Shown one piece after another: positions 36,846-49,700 of a DNA stretch of 64,000 nucleotides; positions within the stretch are counted from its first letter, which is position 1, and every line of letters starts with the position of its first letter. Location: assembly GCA_023053545.1 (NCBI GenBank), contig JAKZAN010000004.1, forward strand, positions 11,408,001 to 11,472,000, given 5' to 3'. The notes under the pieces were generated by a model. That model was not told the DNA's origin, did not search any database, and saw only the letters and a list, made by a program, of their open reading frames with translations. A program made the position numbers and the translations under genes. This DNA is from Lepidurus packardi. Taxonomy: Eukaryota; Arthropoda; Branchiopoda; Notostraca; Triopsidae.

Positions 36846-39349
36846 GGCGAGAAGTTTCGCATTCGCACTACTAACACTTTGGAGTCAAGTTTAGGTGCTT
36901 AGAAGGTCTGGGCTCTGACATGGTAGATTTCCTGGTAAAGCTGGTACTATTACTGCGCCTTTTGGTATCTTTTTTGACTATATTTCTCCGGGAAGTTGTT
37001 TCCTTTTTTTGTTTTTGGCAGTAATACAGAGGAAATCTGAAGGAGGTTGTGGGGAAATTGCGCGCGAGAAAGAGAAAGAAAAAAATTCAAATAAATTAGA
37101 GAGATAGAGAGCGAAAGAGAAGAATGTCTAGCTCGAAGAAATACAATCTCTAGCTAAAGAAATTCGATCCATTAAAGAAATCTAATGAGGGAAGAAATTT
37201 TGGAAATTTTGGAAGAATTTTTCTCTCCGTATTTCTAGTTTATATTTCTTTTACGAAATGTGTGTGTAAGTGCAGATTTTCACGGTTGAACTTCATCCAG
37301 GAGGAACTACGCGTTATTACTGCAGTAGCGTGCCCTCAATTCTGGAATACTTGAAGGACAAGGGTTTCATTGCTTGCAGCATTTGAGGGGAAAGTTAAGC
37401 ATAACTTTTGTTTGCATTGCACTAATTAAATCGCTCTGTATGATGCTCGACCCTTACTGTGGCAGTAATTGTACCGGGAGCGGATACATACAAGCTTCCC
37501 AGAAATTTCCGAAACTTTGCCAAAGATTTGTCGCAGTACCCACTTTTTCATTTGTATAATGCTCCAGTTCACCTACCAAGAGCTTGAAAGGTTGCCTAGG
37601 TGAAACTTCATATCCGAAACACTTCACGATCCCTTGAAAGTATAATTGAACTTCCCGGAACTTTTTTCTTCGATTTTCTCTTTTGTTTTATTTTTTAAAA
37701 TTTTTATTTATGGTGGTTAAGGTTTTGGAGGGGCCGGTAGCACCAGTATCGCCGCGTGTCGTGTCACGCTCTCCAGCGGTCAGGAACGACGCACCGCTCG
37801 TCCTGATCGTGTACTGGCCTTCGCCAGATATAGTTCTTCGGTGTAAGGGAGAGACACCGACAATTGTAACAGGAGAGAGATGACTCAGGTCAGTTGTTAT
37901 TTGGCACACACACCGATACACATATACACACAGACAATACAGGGAGATGGAGAGAAAACTTTGCAGTTAGCGAACCACGTCTCATTTCATTTTCCTCCGG
38001 TCTTCTCCGGCTTCCCCAGAGTCCGAGATTAATGTTCCAACACACATGGAATAGGGAAGCCCTTTTTTTTTTTTTTTTTTTTTTTTCTTCCTTGTAAACC
38101 GAGAAAGAGCAGATGGACAGTACACTACTGGCTAAGGTTTGGGGAGCAACTGGGATTAAATTGGGTTAAATTACGGTAGTTCACAAATCTTGAAAATCCC
38201 AATCTGGATTCGTATTTGGAGTTTTCAAAAAGGGTTTTCTGGGAGTGATTTGAGGTAAACGCGAGTAAGAAGTGTTTGGGTTAAGGAAGAACGGCAAGAG
38301 GCGGGGAAAGGAAGTAGTAATGTAGCATGTGAAGGGGCAAATGAACCTCTTTGGACTGATTCAAGAGGAGCTTCTGCAGCTTTCTTAATACTGCACAGTC
38401 GTCTGCAGCGGGGGTTCGCGCAGGCGCGTGGGAGCATTTCCCTCGTATTTATTTATAGTGAAGCCGCGTGGCAGTTCTAATTGTGTTGAGCGTCGCCAGC
38501 TTTTTTTGCTTTTTCTTTCTGGACTTTTACTTCCGTCCGTTATGTAAAATTTTCGTTGTCAGGCTCCCACCCTGGTTTGCTGTTTCGACGCAGTCCGGAA
38601 TACCAATTGGCCGCTGCTCAAAAAAACTACAAATCCCCTAGAAACATCGCGTTTTTTAAAGGGAAAATCCGACTGAACCGGAAATTCCGCTGATAACGCT
38701 TTGTCAATACAAAATCTTTATGGCTCTCCTAGACTTCGCTTTCTATGCATAGAAAAGAGAACGCAAAACGCAAAGAAAGGCAGTAAACGGTTGACTTCAT
38801 AAATGGTAATTAATGGAGAAATGAAAAAAACATGTCTAAGTAACTTATGGACAGTAAAGTAGCTCATATGAATTTTATCTTTATATTTTTAATTTTTTAA
38901 TTTTTGTTTTATGTATAGTATAATTTTATTTTTAGAATTTATCTTTCATTTTACAATTCAAATTAATTTTCAACAAACCAAAGCGAAGAAGCAGAACCGT
39001 ACACTGAGAAACTGTCATCCCTAGCTATTATTTTTGTAAATTTTTAAGAAAAATTTGGTACAAATAACGCACGTCCTTATAATGTTATCGTACACTAACC
39101 AGTCCTGCTTTTAAAATTCAAATCTCGCGCGTTTCCAATGGTTTTTTCCTTTGAAATGGTTATATGAGTCATGCCAACAAGACTACAAGACTCAACAATG
39201 AAAATTCTCTTGCGAAGCTACCGAAAGCCAATTTGGACTGCGCAGAAGCATTGCGCGTTCATAGACACCCGTTCAAAACGCCTAACGACATCTAGCGCTA
39301 GCATGGGTGTACCTATCTAAGCTATCCGGCAGTCCCAGAATACTTTTGC
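36846..39349. other. Intergenic region upstream of ADCY3
   Basis: This is the presumed promoter side of ADCY3 (-). I find no second gene. It holds a CA-rich patch at about 37904-37940 and a T-run near 38064-38085. A segment at about 39225-39312 is shared with 23285-23385. Confidence 0.4.
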
Positions 39350-39390
39350 ATCGCTTCTCGGCCTTTCGGCTAAGATCAAAGTGTAGAATC
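39350..39390 (+). pseudogene. Truncated U2 snRNA copy (5' end only)
   Basis: The 5' 41 bases match U2 snRNA: ATCGCTTCTCGGCC, a stem-loop I with a TTTCGG loop, then TAAGATCAAAGTGTAG as in arthropod U2. The branch-site recognition word GTAGTA reads GTAGAA. Beyond 39390 the similarity stops, with no stem-loop II, Sm site or 3' domain. It is therefore a 5'-anchored fragment, not a functional gene. Confidence 0.85.
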
Positions 39391-40639
39391 TTTTTACATT
39401 CCAACATCTTTCTTCAAAATTAACTGTCTTATGCACGCCCAACCCAATATAATCGTGTAAATTCGTGTTTGGTCCGAAGACAGTCCGATATCTAGACAGT
39501 GACATCTATTAAGAACGCAGCAAACGACGATGCGATGCCACTTTGCCTGTTAAAAGAAGCGAAAAAGAAGAAAATACTTTTAAGGGCGAGAAGAAGTAAT
39601 AATAAGCCATAAATAATCATTTCAACTGCTTAAACATTTTTTAAAGTCTTATAACAAACACTTTCAACATTCTAAACTTGAAGAAAAACGCATTTTGATA
39701 CGGGATAGAAAATTATGTACTCAATTTTTCTTATCATTGATGGTGGCAATCTAACATTCGTGTGTCCTGTTTTTTTTTTCTCACCTTTCTTTTAAACCTT
39801 TTTCTCTCTATTCCAAAGTAACAGACACAAGTTTCCTACCACAAAAATGATAGTAAACTGAGGGGGAGGCGATTTTTACATTGCACAGCAAGGGATTAAC
39901 GGTACGATTCTTAGCTCCGCTCGACAGAAACCGACTAAACAGAAAAGCGTATAGCACATAATCAGTTTCAGTTTCCAGGGGAGGAAAAATTCACTTAAAT
40001 TAACAAGGCTGTCATCTTAAGAAAATTTTGTCCATGTCTACAAAAAAACGGACTCTAAAAAAAAAAAAAAAAAATTAAGCAACAAAATAAAAGTCACAGG
40101 ATCAAGGATGAAGGGGGCACACGAAATGTTCGCTTCCCATACCCAAAATGCCTCTATATTGTTACATACAATTTTAAATGTCTTCTAAGTCAAAAGTGTT
40201 TTTCTAGAGAGAGAGAAAAAAAAAAAAAAAAAAAAAAACTCCAAAACACGCCCCAATGTGGGGAACGGCTTCTCAAAAAATTTGCCTTTTGCCCTTCTTT
40301 GTATCCAAAGCCACTCTGGTTATTAATATTTCTAGAAAGAAGAACTCAGACGCACATTCTTTTCTTTTTTTTTTTTCAATGTTCCAACGCATTTTGAAGA
40401 AAAAGTGACGCCAGGTTCGAGAAGCCAAATTTTCCTCAAGACGAAATCTACAACTCATGTACCCATTCCAGTGCAGAAACGTAAAAGAAATCAGAGAAGG
40501 AAGCTCTTATTGGGTTCCGCTGGATCATTAGAGGGTTACAACTTTTTTGATAACTGCAAAACTGCTCATATCTGAATAACAATTCTGGTTTTCGGATCCT
40601 CTTTTTTTTCCTTAATTTCTCTCTCTGCTTTCTTTAGGT
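39391..40639. other. Intergenic; 3' flank of the SLC20 gene
   Basis: AT-rich sequence with A-runs at about 40059-40074 and 40217-40239. The right part should be the SLC20 3' UTR. No exon is recognised on either strand. Confidence 0.45.
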
Positions 40640-43600
40640 TTATATCACCGTAGCTTGAAATATTGCCATCATGGCCGCACTCAATCCGCCAGCAATGGGC
40701 ACTGTTACTAACCAGGCGAATATGATGTTCCTAGAAGTAGAAACAAACAACAATAAGTAAATACCCCATATTACCCTTTGCTTCGTAACAAGATGAAACA
40801 TTTTTATTAAAAAATGTCTGTAAAAAAACATAATTCATATTTATGCAATAAAAAAAATTACATAAATACAAAATGAATATTATATAAAATATAACAAAAG
40901 CATAAATATAAGAAAAAATTAAAATTTGCAATATTTAATATTAAAAAACACAACTCTAAAATAAATTAAAACTGAAATATATTTTCCATAAAATGTCTAT
41001 GAAAAACATATGTAATATTTATGCAATACAAAAATAGTATATAAATACAAAAATGAATATTATATAAAATATAACAAAAGCATAAATCTAAGAAAAAATT
41101 AAACTATGCAATATTTAATATTAAAAAACACGACTCTAAAAAAAATTAAAACTGAAATATATTTTCCATAAAATGTCTATAAAAAGCATATGTAATATTT
41201 AAGCAATAAAAAATATTATATAAATACAAAAATGAATATTATATAAAATATAACAAAAGCATAAACATAAGAAAAAATTAAAATTTGCAATACTTAATAT
41301 TAAAAAACACGACTCTAAAAAAATTAAAACTGAAATATATTTTCAATAAAATGTCTATAAAAAACATATTTAATATTTATGCAATACAAAAATATTATAT
41401 AAATACAAAAATACTATATAAAAAATAACAAAAGTATAAATCTAAAAAAAAAATTAAAATATGCAATATTTAATATTAAAAAACACGACTCTAATATTAA
41501 AAAAAAACACGATAAAATGGAAATATGTTTTATTAGGGAGGTTACCTGAATAGCTTCCAGTCCACGCCTGCTTTGCTTGTTTGGGCCCATCCCACAAAGA
41601 CGACACTCCCCACTTTGCAATGCGTTGTACTAATAGGCAATCCAATTTTGGAGGCGACCAACACGGTGAGCGCGGCTCCGATTTCGATGGTAAATCCACT
41701 GAAAATAAAAGAAATCAAATGTAAGGAAAAGAGGCCGGAGAATCTCTTCCGCAAAATTATATGCAGGCGCAATCCCAGCCATTCATCACACGGAGCTTTA
41801 ACGAAATCCCCTAGCTCCTAATTAAGTCTCATCAACTCATCTGACACCCCCTCTCCCTCGTTCTCCTGTTGCCCCCTTTTGGGTAAGATGTACAACCGCC
41901 TCCTGTCTCCTTTTTATCCTTCCTGGAGTTCCTGGAGTTTCTGGAGCACGATGGATGAGCCTCCCTCGCACTTGAACTAATTACTTCCGAACTCCCCCAG
42001 AAACCCAACTTATTTTCGCTAGGCGTCTTCGCATCCAATGGAAGAGAAACAAACAACAAAAGAGAAACGAGTTTCCTTTTTCTGGGGGGGGAAGAAGGGA
42101 GGAGGGGCAAAGCTAAAGCGGCTCGGGCCCTCGTTATACGACCAAGTCAATCAGGAAAGGTTCCTTGATGACTTGTGTGAATGTTCGCTATCGTCGACGT
42201 CCACCAAAGTCACGTACATTCCACAAGCCGGACATGCTCTTCTCTTAGCCCCCAATTTCTGAAGCCCTGTGGCTTAGGTGTGCGCGTAGTATCCGGCGAA
42301 ATTGGGAGATTTGGACGATTCGAACCGTCTTGTTTTGGGGCGTGTAGGTGACACTAAGTCGATAACTATACAAGCCTGTCTTACGCACTGTCTCTCACGT
42401 CTTATTTCTTAAAGGACTTTTATCCTCGCTTGTCACTCGCTCGGTCAATCTACCTCAAGCTTGTCGCAAGGTTCATTTGAGGAGGCGTTATTCTTTTACT
42501 AGACAGACAAGACGACTGTAATATAAATAGCTAGAAACTGCGTTGACAGTAATAGTGTAGATAAAAAAGAGTAGAATCTTTCTTCTCTCAATGTTTTTTA
42601 ATTTGATTACGTAAATTGACTACATTGAACTGCAATTGCATGATTCTGCTTTTCCGAAATATTTGCTTTAGAAAAATTTAACATGTTATAGCAATTTGTG
42701 GAAAATATTTCACTATTTTAGCTAAAGCCAAAGCCATTCAGCTAATTTGGCTAATTGCAAAATTAAGCTACTGAATTGTAACGTGAAAACCCATTGACAA
42801 TAGCGACATCTGTTGAACCCACCCAAAAAACACCTGTGTCTTGTTGAGTTGAGCAAAACGTTTAGTTAGTCGATAATGTGCCCGTTAGATGGCACAGTTT
42901 TGACTAAAAAACAGTCCAACAACAAAAGTTTAGTTTTTTGTGATGTTTGCTTGCACATTCCATCTAGTTAAACAGTATTGAAACTATAAAAAGAAATATA
43001 TGTACAAAAATAGATGACGCCACGGTACTGTCAACCCATGGTCCCAAGGGAGCCTTTGTTTTCTGTTTGGGAGTAAACAACATTCGCCGCGACACGTGTG
43101 TGACGTCACGACTGAAAATTTCAATGTCAGAAAACTCCTGAACGAGAATTCTTCAAAATAAACTAAATCCGCAGCGTTCTCTGAATACTATAAACTTCAA
43201 GAGTCCGCCAGAATCTTAACTTGAGTTTTGATGATGACTTTCAGGTGTATACCCTTGAAATCCACGTTGAAAACCATTTCCGTCCCAAATTACATCACCA
43301 AAGCAGTTCTTGTAAGGTTCCCTGACCTGGCGTAGTATAGGCTAGGCCACTATTATATGATCTTGGTGGTTTCCATCATAAAAGACACAAAAGAGAGGGT
43401 ATTTGAGGTTAAAATACCTGGATGGCACGATTTTGGTCAGGTCTTCTCCCACCGTTTGAATGACTCTTCGGCCCCATAACCATAACCCGACTGCAATGCC
43501 CATTCCGCCATAAAGCAGGATGTAAACCGGGGTTTCGGATTTCTGTTGAACGCTGCCTTCGTTGTATATCATCCAAACGGCAATCAAAGGCCCAATAGCA

Positions 43601-46600
43601 TTACTGGTTGCAAAAATAAAACGAGACAAAACAACGCGTTACCACTGTGTAGGTTCATAAAGCTTCTCTTCTCCTTTTTTTCGTTTTAGTTGGTGCATTT
43701 CTTTACCTGACGTCATTTCCACCATGAGCAAAACCTCCAAAAGAGGCCGTCAAGATCTGTAAGAATGAAAAGAGCCGAACGACTTCAGGAGGGTCATCGT
43801 CGACTACTTGACATGGTCCTGGGCAAGTCGCCATGTTGGATGAATGGCGAGTCGCTTCCATGGCCGCCTCCTAGTAATAATAGTAATAATAATGATCGTG
43901 GTTAGCGATCCAGCCAGTATTCCAGCCCTAAAAGTGAGAAGAATGGCTTGTGGAACATTCCACTTACGCGTTCAATATCCTTAATGGATTTCGTTATAAG
44001 GGGCACGGCGCTATTGTTCGGCGAAAGTCCTTGAGTGGGCGTCATTCCTTCCAACGCTCCATTGTTATGAGATTTACCATTGGCAGGCATGATCTGAAAC
44101 GTTCAAAACAAGACAAAATGATTAAAAAAAAAGTCCTAGTGGAGTACAATGGTCTAGCAGTTCATCTCTCAAGAAGAAGTTCCATGCTTTTCAAAACATG
44201 GGTAAATCCTTGTCATTACTTCAGCGTCAAGTTGAGTTTCCACAAGGGGACGTTCCTCTGTTGCAATGTGAGGCATGTGAGGGGCGTTGTTCTTGGCATG
44301 GTCTCGCTTGTGAAATGGAAGGCGGAGTTTATGACTTTTGGTTTTGGTGGCGGTAGAGGGCGACTGGGACAGTCGATGGCCTTTCAAGGCGTTTCCGCTC
44401 AAATGGGCCAGTTCTGTTCCTTGATAAGGCAGATTGTCAGTGGACACGTGCGTAGAGTCCGCGGGACTGGGGTTGGCAGAGGAATCTACAACGTAAAACA
44501 ATGCAATGCCGATGCAACAATCCAAAAGCACAGTAAAAGCATGAGGGGTCAAATGAAAACAGTCCATAAAAGCTCTTCAAAACAGTTAAACAATCTTCAA
44601 GGCTCTCTCGTATCCTTTAGCTCGGTATAGGCCGTTAGCATGGGGAATTCGGAATGTTTTGGAGCACCTTGTCGTTGAAATCTGCACATTTCAGGAAAAA
44701 ATTCACAACCAATCCATTTTCTATGGATTTTTTGTTTACTTTCTTACGTTGCAAAACAATAACAAACATCCGCGCCATCTATGAGCTTAAGGATACGGGA
44801 ACCTTTTTACGGTTTACTTTCTTGCGTTGGCAAAACAATAACAAACATCCGCGCCATCTATGACTGTTTGGTATCAATGAGCTGAAGGATACAGGAACCT
44901 TTTTACGGTTTACTTTCTTACGTTAACAAAAACAATAACAAACATCCGCGCCATCTATGACTGTTTGGCGTCAATGAACTTAAGGATACGGGAACTTTCA
45001 ACAGCCTTCAAACATCTCCAAGCCGCAATTCAAACAAGCAACACTCCGAATAATTGCCCAAGCATGAGTAAATAAATAAATGAAAGGAGCTTACAAAAGG
45101 CTTAAAGTTTCTGAAACAGTAAACTAATCCAAGCCCAAAAGAACGTTGTATTTACCTCCGGATTCGTTGCCAAAAGTGAATGTCACTGGGGCGGACGGAT
45201 TAGCGGACGCGTTCTCACTACGCTCAGCTCCTCGTGCTAAGTCGTCTGTTGATAATGAAACCAACACACGCTTCGTTTACTACTTTGCTGCTCAAACTTA
45301 GTTACTTATCAAAAGCAAGGTTTCAATTGCTTTCTCTTTCACAATTACCAATGATGGCTCGGCGTTGCCGGGGAACAATCACAAGTTGCACTACCAGAGC
45401 TGCAATGATGCCCGTACCAACGCTGATAATGATCGTACCCCACCACGGAATCAAATCGAACTTCAGCACTAAAAAGAGACAAAAAAAAGTTTCGATCAAA
45501 CTTTCTTTCAGTGAAAACATTTCATCCATTTCATCCATTTGATCCATTGGATCCGTTTCATCCATTAACCGTTTCTTTTGGAACGAAAAGCAGTAATAAA
45601 ATATCTCATTTGCGGTATAAAAAATAATCTAAAAAAATCAATCAAAAATATAATAGATATTAATAAACGAAACTAACTAATTTGCGGTATAAAGCATATC
45701 GAATATAAAAAGGAGATATAAAAAGGAGCAACTTACGAGATGGGCCGTCCAGAACCACTGAAAAAACGTTGACGGATAACGTGAGTGCATAAAATATGGG
45801 CAAGGCTTTGAGTCCGGGTTCCAAAGGGGCTGGTTTGCTCAGAATGAGGCGTTTGATGATCGCATACAGCCCACAGGACATGGCGCCAGACAGCAACGGT
45901 GAGACAAACCACGAAGCCACTGGTCACATTCCAAAGGGGAGCGAAGGAAAACAAAAACAAAGCGAGGAGTTGTAAAACTGCTTGACCAGAAAAAAATCTT
46001 GTTGGTTTTTCTATCTTTTAGGGTACCTATTTTGCCCAGAGTGTACCAGTTGACGCCAGCAGTGCCTCTTGCCACCAAAGAGAAGCCGATGGTAGCTCCC
46101 ACGATGCTATGGGTCCCGGAAATGGGCAGTTTCATGAAGGTCGCCACTATCAACCATACAGCGCTCCCACCCAAGGCTGATAAACTGCCTAACATGAGCT
46201 CGGGCTCGGAATTATTATACATGTCTACGTCCAAGATCCCTTTCCGCATCGTATCCGACACTTTATAACCTAAAATGACGAAACCAATAAATCAATCAAT
46301 CAATCAACGCTTATCTTAACCCGTTTCACAATCAAACTGTCGTAAATCCATCTCTTTTGGATTCAAACGGATTAAATTGGTATTCCAAGTCAACTTTCAA
46401 AACTCTTTCGATAGTCTTTTTATCCTTTTTTAGTCTTGCAAAACTCTTTGTATCCGAAGATTTGAAAAGAGATTTAGTTTTGGAATGCGTTTTAAGGATC
46501 TTACCAATCAAAACGGCTCCGGCAATCTCAAAGATGGTGGCCAAGATACAAGCTTGTCGGATGGTGAGGACTTTGGAGCCCACGGAGGTGCCAAAACTAT

Positions 46601-46700
46601 TCGCGACATCGTTGGCGCCGATGCCAAATGCCAACGCGAACGAAACGATAAAGGCGACTACCACGATCCACAACACTTCGGTGGACATGGGTTCCATCAT
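40640..46700 (-). CDS. SLC20A: Sodium-dependent phosphate transporter, SLC20 (PiT) family, complete
   Basis: PiT proteins import inorganic phosphate with sodium across the plasma membrane. Eleven exons chain in phase: 46700-46505, 46269-46027, 45919-45737, 45468-45349, 45245-45156, 44485-44220, 44093-43968, 43870-43707, 43603-43418, 41698-41546, 40730-40640. The product is 605 residues, against 650-680 in the human pair. Both inverted-repeat signatures are present: [10 protein letters not shown] (D31) with IFE (E58) in the first half, and GGNDVSNAIG (D461) in the second. These acidic residues are important for phosphate transport in human PiT2. Residues of about 275-440 form the long hydrophilic loop typical of the family, rich in Ser, His and Asn. 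I chose the ATG at 46700 because it sits just before the first helix as in relatives; an in-frame ATG at 46775 would add 25 residues. Which vertebrate paralogue it matches cannot be decided. Confidence 0.96.
40810..41515 (+). repeat. 180 bp AT-rich tandem repeat in the SLC20 last intron
   Basis: Four units begin AAAATGTCT at about 40810, 40990, 41170 and 41350. Each contains ATGAATATTATATAAAATA and AACACGACTCTAA words. They fill most of the intron between the exons at 40640-40730 and 41546-41698. The last unit is truncated and has small deletions. Confidence 0.9.
43015..43115 (-). repeat. Dispersed copy of the CRE repeat in SLC20 intron 9
   Basis: The reverse complement aligns with the repeats at 629-1070, sharing GTGACGTCAC, GTTTACT, AACAAAG and GGGACCATGG in the same order. 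TGACGTCA is intact at about 43102. It shows that this repeat is dispersed rather than a local duplication only. Confidence 0.6.
44601..44996 (-). mobile_element. GGCTCC TIR element with three internal repeats, inverted
   Basis: It lies in SLC20 intron 5 and is the reverse orientation of the 19 kb element. Its left edge (GGCTCTCTCGTATCC, then TAGGCCGTTAGCATGGGGAA) matches the reverse complement of that element's right edge. Three copies of AACAAACATCCGCGCCATCT occur at roughly 80-100 bp spacing. The ends are imperfect (GGCTCT and GGGAAC), so it is older or more decayed. Flanks are TCAA and TTTC rather than TTAA. Confidence 0.8.
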
Positions 46701-49700
46701 GGTTGGGTGCAAAAAGGCGAGGGTAGTTGGATAAATAGGAGAAGGAATCGAACTGAACGAGCTAGTACCGAGCACGGGATCTTAGCCCCTTCTAAAGCGA
46801 CAAACTCAATGTTTTTTCCACTTTTCTACCCCCGATTGGGCATATTAAAAAAAAAAAGGAAAAAAAGTATTGACCCTAAAGTTTCCGAGTTTTTCCCTGT
46901 TACTTTCCTCTTATTTAACAGAGTTCTCTTGAGAAGAATAAAAAGCCGGTACCCCTTAATATCACAGATCATACACACTCGCCACTCCTAAGGTTGAAGC
47001 TTGGTTATATACAATATTTATAAGGATCTCTTCCCGCCTGGCTTTTTCAATATTTTTAATTATTTCTCAATGTTTTTCAATGAGTTGTGCTAATGAAAGG
47101 AATTTCGAATGTGGATTGAACTTGTTGAACTTGATGAATAAGTTGGACTATCTTTGTTGCACGTGGCAAAGGGTTATAGAATAGCTTGAGGATGGGAAGT
47201 TGATTCGAATGGTAGTTTTGGATGACTTTGGGACTAATTCGCTGAATGAAAATGGTAAAATGAAAGGCGGGTAGGTGACTATGTGCTCAGGCGATCCAAA
47301 CGAAGGGAGTAATTCGAGTCCGTAATTAGACTAAGGAAAACATGAACCGGAAGGAGGCCCTTAGAAGAGGGCGGTGCCCGAAACAAGGCTGTCATGGCCG
47401 GGTAGTAAGGTGGTGGATTCCACGGTGGCGACTGACGAAGAAAGTAAGAGTACAAATCTGTCCTCTGTCTGCAGTGATACGTCTCCCAGTGGGAATTTTC
47501 TCCTTATTTTGACGAACTTCTTCTCAGTTTACCAAATGAAGCCCAACCAAAGGTTCTCCAGCTAGTGCAACAATAGCTACCAGCACAAGATATTGTAATT
47601 GGAAATCCGGGCTGACGTCAACTGGAACCTATAGTATTGCAAGGAAAAGAAAAACAAAGATTCATTAAAAGAATATTCGATTTCAGCAATCGTAAGCTTG
47701 ATTGCCACTGTTACTCGAGAAAGAAGAAACTTGAAAGAAATGCTGGCTCAGTTACCGCTCAAGTCGAAGTGGAATACTTGGGAAGAGGCAATGAGCGAAC
47801 CAAACGGTATTGACGGCGTTGCAACTGGAGAAGACGCGCTTCCTTGGTTGATGCGGGCTGGAGACTTAATCACAATCTAGAATTAACGATAAGCAAAAAG
47901 TATTATTAGTATACTAAGTTGTAACGATTGCACAATATCCTAGCTCTTATCACTTATTTACTCAGTACAATAGTAACACTGGGAAAACTTACAAACCGCT
48001 CGGGAAGCAAACAACTGAAGTGTGTGTGTCGGCTGAATTGTGCTTAACAATGAATCTTTTGCTTGCATGCGGTTCGACCTGGAACCTTCGCAACACTGAA
48101 ATTTCTGCCTTGGCGGTCCCTGAACGGAAACTATACTATACTATACTGAACTCCGAACTTCCTGACTGGTTTCGAACGTTTTTTTTTTTTAATGTGAAGC
48201 CGTCTCTTCCGTTCGCTGTCGGCAGATAAGCCCATCAAAATTCACTATCTTCCAGTGTTCATTCATGAGTAAATCCTTAGCAGGAAACAGTTACACCTTA
48301 AAGCTCTAAGGTCCATAAGCTCAGCTAAGCAGGGCTAATACCCACGTCAGCATTCTTGAGCACGGAATACGAAATGCTCGTGCAACAGCTTCCGATGTGG
48401 AAGCGTTCGTTTTTCGCTGATCATACTGAGTGGAATTTTCCCTGTCCCTTTACATATTTCCTTCATATGACCCCTATCTGGAACCTAACTGAAGCATTGA
48501 TCACTTATTAAGGTTTATTTGATGTATTAAGGTGATAAGCTTTAAAGTAAGGTTATCTTGGGCCTGCTAGCTTACTGGCTTCTTGCGCCTTCTACAAGCT
48601 GTCAGGACAAGCAGAAGGGAAATCGCTTATGTGACAAAAATGCGCTAACAGATTGAAGTATTTTCTGGATCAAACCGGCCAGGAACTTGAAAGAGGCTGC
48701 GGCTGGTGCAATGAAAAGCGGTTCCTAACTAAATATATGGACGTTTGCCAATCTGAGACGATGATCAAGTTCAGATCCTCCAAACAGGTTTCTCATCTTC
48801 GGCATTGTAGTCTAGGTTCTAGGTTCCCCTGAGTCATCTTCTTTTTGTTTGTGCGTATTTTTTTTTTTCTTTATGAGAAGAGGGGGGTCTTTGTTTAAGC
48901 CTCACTGCTTCACCAGAATCGATTTTTTACAACAGTAATATTTCTTTACGCCAGCTAATCAAAAGAGGCCTGTCCACAATGTCTGGCGCCAGGAGATGTG
49001 AAGAGATCCTTTCGGGCAAGGGCAAGGTTAAAGGTTTTGTCTCTGTCGGGAGGCTGTTACCGCATTCGTCTTGTCCAGTCATTCAGGATCGCTGTCTCTA
49101 TGAGATGAAACTGCGGCTCTTCAAACTTTCTCTTGTCCAAGGAGTTATGTAGATTCGGTTTGAGGGGGTAGGGGGCGTTAAGCGGTTTTCTGCTCGAGAC
49201 GACAACCATATGGGTCAAGGACTTTGTGGGTAGTGAAATGTGAGGATCCCTAATTTTAAACCGCTTGATGATGTGGGTTCATTTCCCCGTTTCCCCGCGT
49301 TTTAAGACTAATCGGTGTCGCGGGTGTCGCGCCGCGTCGCGGTATACAAGGCTAAACTGGAAGCGGGTGCCAAGAGCCAAGCCACGTGATGGGTTGCTCA
49401 CCCATTGACGTACAGGAACTGGTATTAAAATTAGGCAGGTGACCTGAATGAAATAAACCCTGGCAAGGCGGGCAGGTTGTGCCAAACTTCAAGCGTTCCA
49501 AAAAATAAGGTAGATACTAAACTTCTGCCGAGTTAAAGGAATTTGCTAATGCGTTTTGGGGAAATGCAGCAAACTAGGTGAAGTGGGCGAGACGGGTTTG
49601 GGTTCTTTTGCACCTGAGCTGAGCCACAAGCTATTTTGCTAGACGAGAAATCAATAATGACTCAACCTCGTGTAGAAAAACGACGGAAGCCTGGACGTTA

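Noticed and set aside
44169-44630. 226-codon plus-strand frame
   Set aside because: It lies antisense to SLC20 exons 6 and 7, which are supported by family similarity and splice phase.
46735-46800. tRNA-like GTTCGATTCC on the minus strand
   Set aside because: The flanking bases do not pair as a T-arm and no anticodon arm or acceptor stem can be drawn.
47460-47640. Hydrophobic minus-strand frame resembling a signal peptide
   Set aside because: It has no start codon in place, a stop soon after, and no in-phase link to SLC20 exon 1.
48290-48420. 5S rRNA-like words (AGCTAAGCAGGG)
   Set aside because: Similarity is limited to about a dozen bases; the rest of the 5S structure is missing.
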